16,669 nt of DNA from Planctomycetota bacterium (GTDB lineage Bacteria > Planctomycetota > Planctomycetia > Pirellulales > Thermoguttaceae), in the NCBI GenBank assembly GCA_013202535.1, contig JABMRP010001305.1, forward strand, positions 1-16,669, written 5' to 3'. Within the stretch, counting starts at the first letter, position 1. Each line of letters begins with the position of its first letter. Position numbers and translations under genes: made by a program. The notes below the pieces were generated by a model. That model did no database searches. It saw only the letters and a list, made by a program, of their open reading frames with translations, and was not told where the DNA came from. This document shows, piece by piece, positions 15,884-16,669 of the stretch.

Positions 15884-16015
15884 CTAGAAGGCCTGTAGAT
15901 AGGGTTATTTGTGGTGAAACACGTTGTGTGTGGAGGTTTGCCGGGAGAAAAGCACCGGACACTGCGGTCCCCATCGCGATCATGCGGCGCCAGTGACGCA
16001 TGAGGCAAGTGGATT

Positions 16016-16086
16016 GCGGGTGTAGCTCAATGGTAGAGCCATAGCCTTCCAAGCTAAAGACGAGGGTTCGATTCCCTTCACCCGCT
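16016..16086 (+). tRNA. tRNA-Gly (anticodon TCC)
   Basis: 71 bases. The acceptor GCGGGTG pairs with CACCCGC (16079-16085), discriminator T. The anticodon loop CTTCCAA has anticodon TCC, reading GGA. The outermost anticodon-stem pair is A-A, a mismatch. CCA is not encoded. The next spacer is 230 nt long, carries a 6-bp hairpin (16143-16148 with 16153-16158) and no gene. Confidence 0.96.
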
Positions 16087-16316
16087 CTACCCTGAGAGCT
16101 AGTCCCCGAAACGGGATTCACGACAAAAGGAGTATTTTGTTCGCCTTCCGAAGAAGGCTGAGGTGATTGTGCGACGCGGCGTGCCGGCTATCGGGCTCTT
16201 TGACCGAGACCACAGCAGACGTCCGCCACCGCGATGGAGGGCCCATTTCCCGGACGATCGCGGGGTTGGCCCGGAGGTGGCTGTCGACCGGAGGCGGAAT
16301 GGCCGCGGTTGGATCG

Positions 16317-16389
<73 letters not shown>

Positions 16390-16490
16390 CTGAGGTCGGC
16401 TGGCTTTCGTTCGTACGTTTGAATCAGACCGGTTATCCATCAGTCCATCGTGTTTAGACTGACCTACATGCAGGGAGAATTGGAGAAATA

Positions 16491-16669
16491 ATGGCCAAGG
16501 CAGTTTTCGAACGGACCAAGCCCCACGTCAACGTTGGGACCATCGGCCACATTGATCACGGCAAGACGACCTTGACCGGGGCGATCTTGGCCGTCCAGGG
16601 AGCCAAAGGGCTTGCCAAGTTCAAGTCGTACGCCGACATCGCCAAGGGCGGTACGGTGCGTGACTCCAC
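16491..16669 (+). CDS. tuf: Elongation factor Tu, N-terminal part (cut by window end)
   Basis: The first 59 codons of EF-Tu, the GTPase that brings aminoacyl-tRNA to the ribosome. MAKAVFERTKPHVNVGTIGH is followed by the P-loop GHIDHGKTT (19-27). GGAG lies five bases before the ATG. Where most EF-Tus read GHVDHGKTTL, this one has isoleucine, a conservative change. The four upstream tRNAs and the shared direction suggest one transcript from the promoter at 15564. Confidence 0.98.
   Translation, partial: MAKAVFERTKPHVNVGTIGHIDHGKTTLTGAILAVQGAKGLAKFKSYADIAKGGTVRDS

Noticed and set aside
15692..16316. Additional tRNA or small gene in the spacers of the tRNA cluster
   Set aside because: Open frames here are translations of the tRNA genes, and no further cloverleaf could be folded.

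Overview
The window looks like chromosomal DNA of a planctomycete, probably related to Pirellulales, with fairly high GC. This is inferred from several things together: a Tat-exported Gfo/Idh/MocA oxidoreductase, a secreted DUF1080 protein, several large secreted proteins of a type I know only from planctomycetes, a small L7/L12-like membrane protein, palindromic intergenic repeats, and an EF-Tu start of planctomycete type (MAKAVFERTKPHVNVGTIGH). No database search was possible.

Left part (1-8265), all genes on the minus strand: the N-terminal part of the oxidoreductase (cut by the window edge); a predicted outer-membrane beta-barrel protein; the small L7/L12-CTD-like membrane protein; lysA (diaminopimelate decarboxylase, last step of lysine synthesis); two tandem paralogous secreted proteins of about 600 and 574 residues, the first followed by a clear intrinsic terminator; and infA (translation initiation factor IF-1). 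Palindromic repeats lie between these genes. The largest has perfect 29-bp arms 93 nt apart (2280-2430); another is a two-hairpin unit bounded by 10-bp inverted ends (7923-7986).

Middle part (8527-12891): an APC-family amino-acid permease followed by a secreted DUF1080 protein, both on the plus strand. A roughly 530-nt gene-free stretch follows. It holds a run of hairpins and a strong plus-strand intrinsic terminator with no gene directly in front of it, so it is a candidate structured RNA. A minus-strand secreted protein of unknown function comes next.

Right part (12892-16669), plus strand: a long leader with hairpins and an extended -10 box; an unusual sigma-70-family protein with three helix-turn-helix-like segments in front of the sigma domains; a consensus-like promoter; four tRNA genes, Thr(TGT), Tyr(GTA), Gly(TCC) and Thr(GGT), none encoding CCA; and the start of tuf. 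The tRNA cluster in front of tuf is a conserved bacterial layout and was probably transcribed together with tuf.

The most unusual items are the HTH-sigma fusion, the candidate structured RNA at 11100-11419, the 29-bp inverted repeat and the tandem secreted paralogs. I found no CRISPR array, transposase, rRNA, phage or toxin-antitoxin genes.
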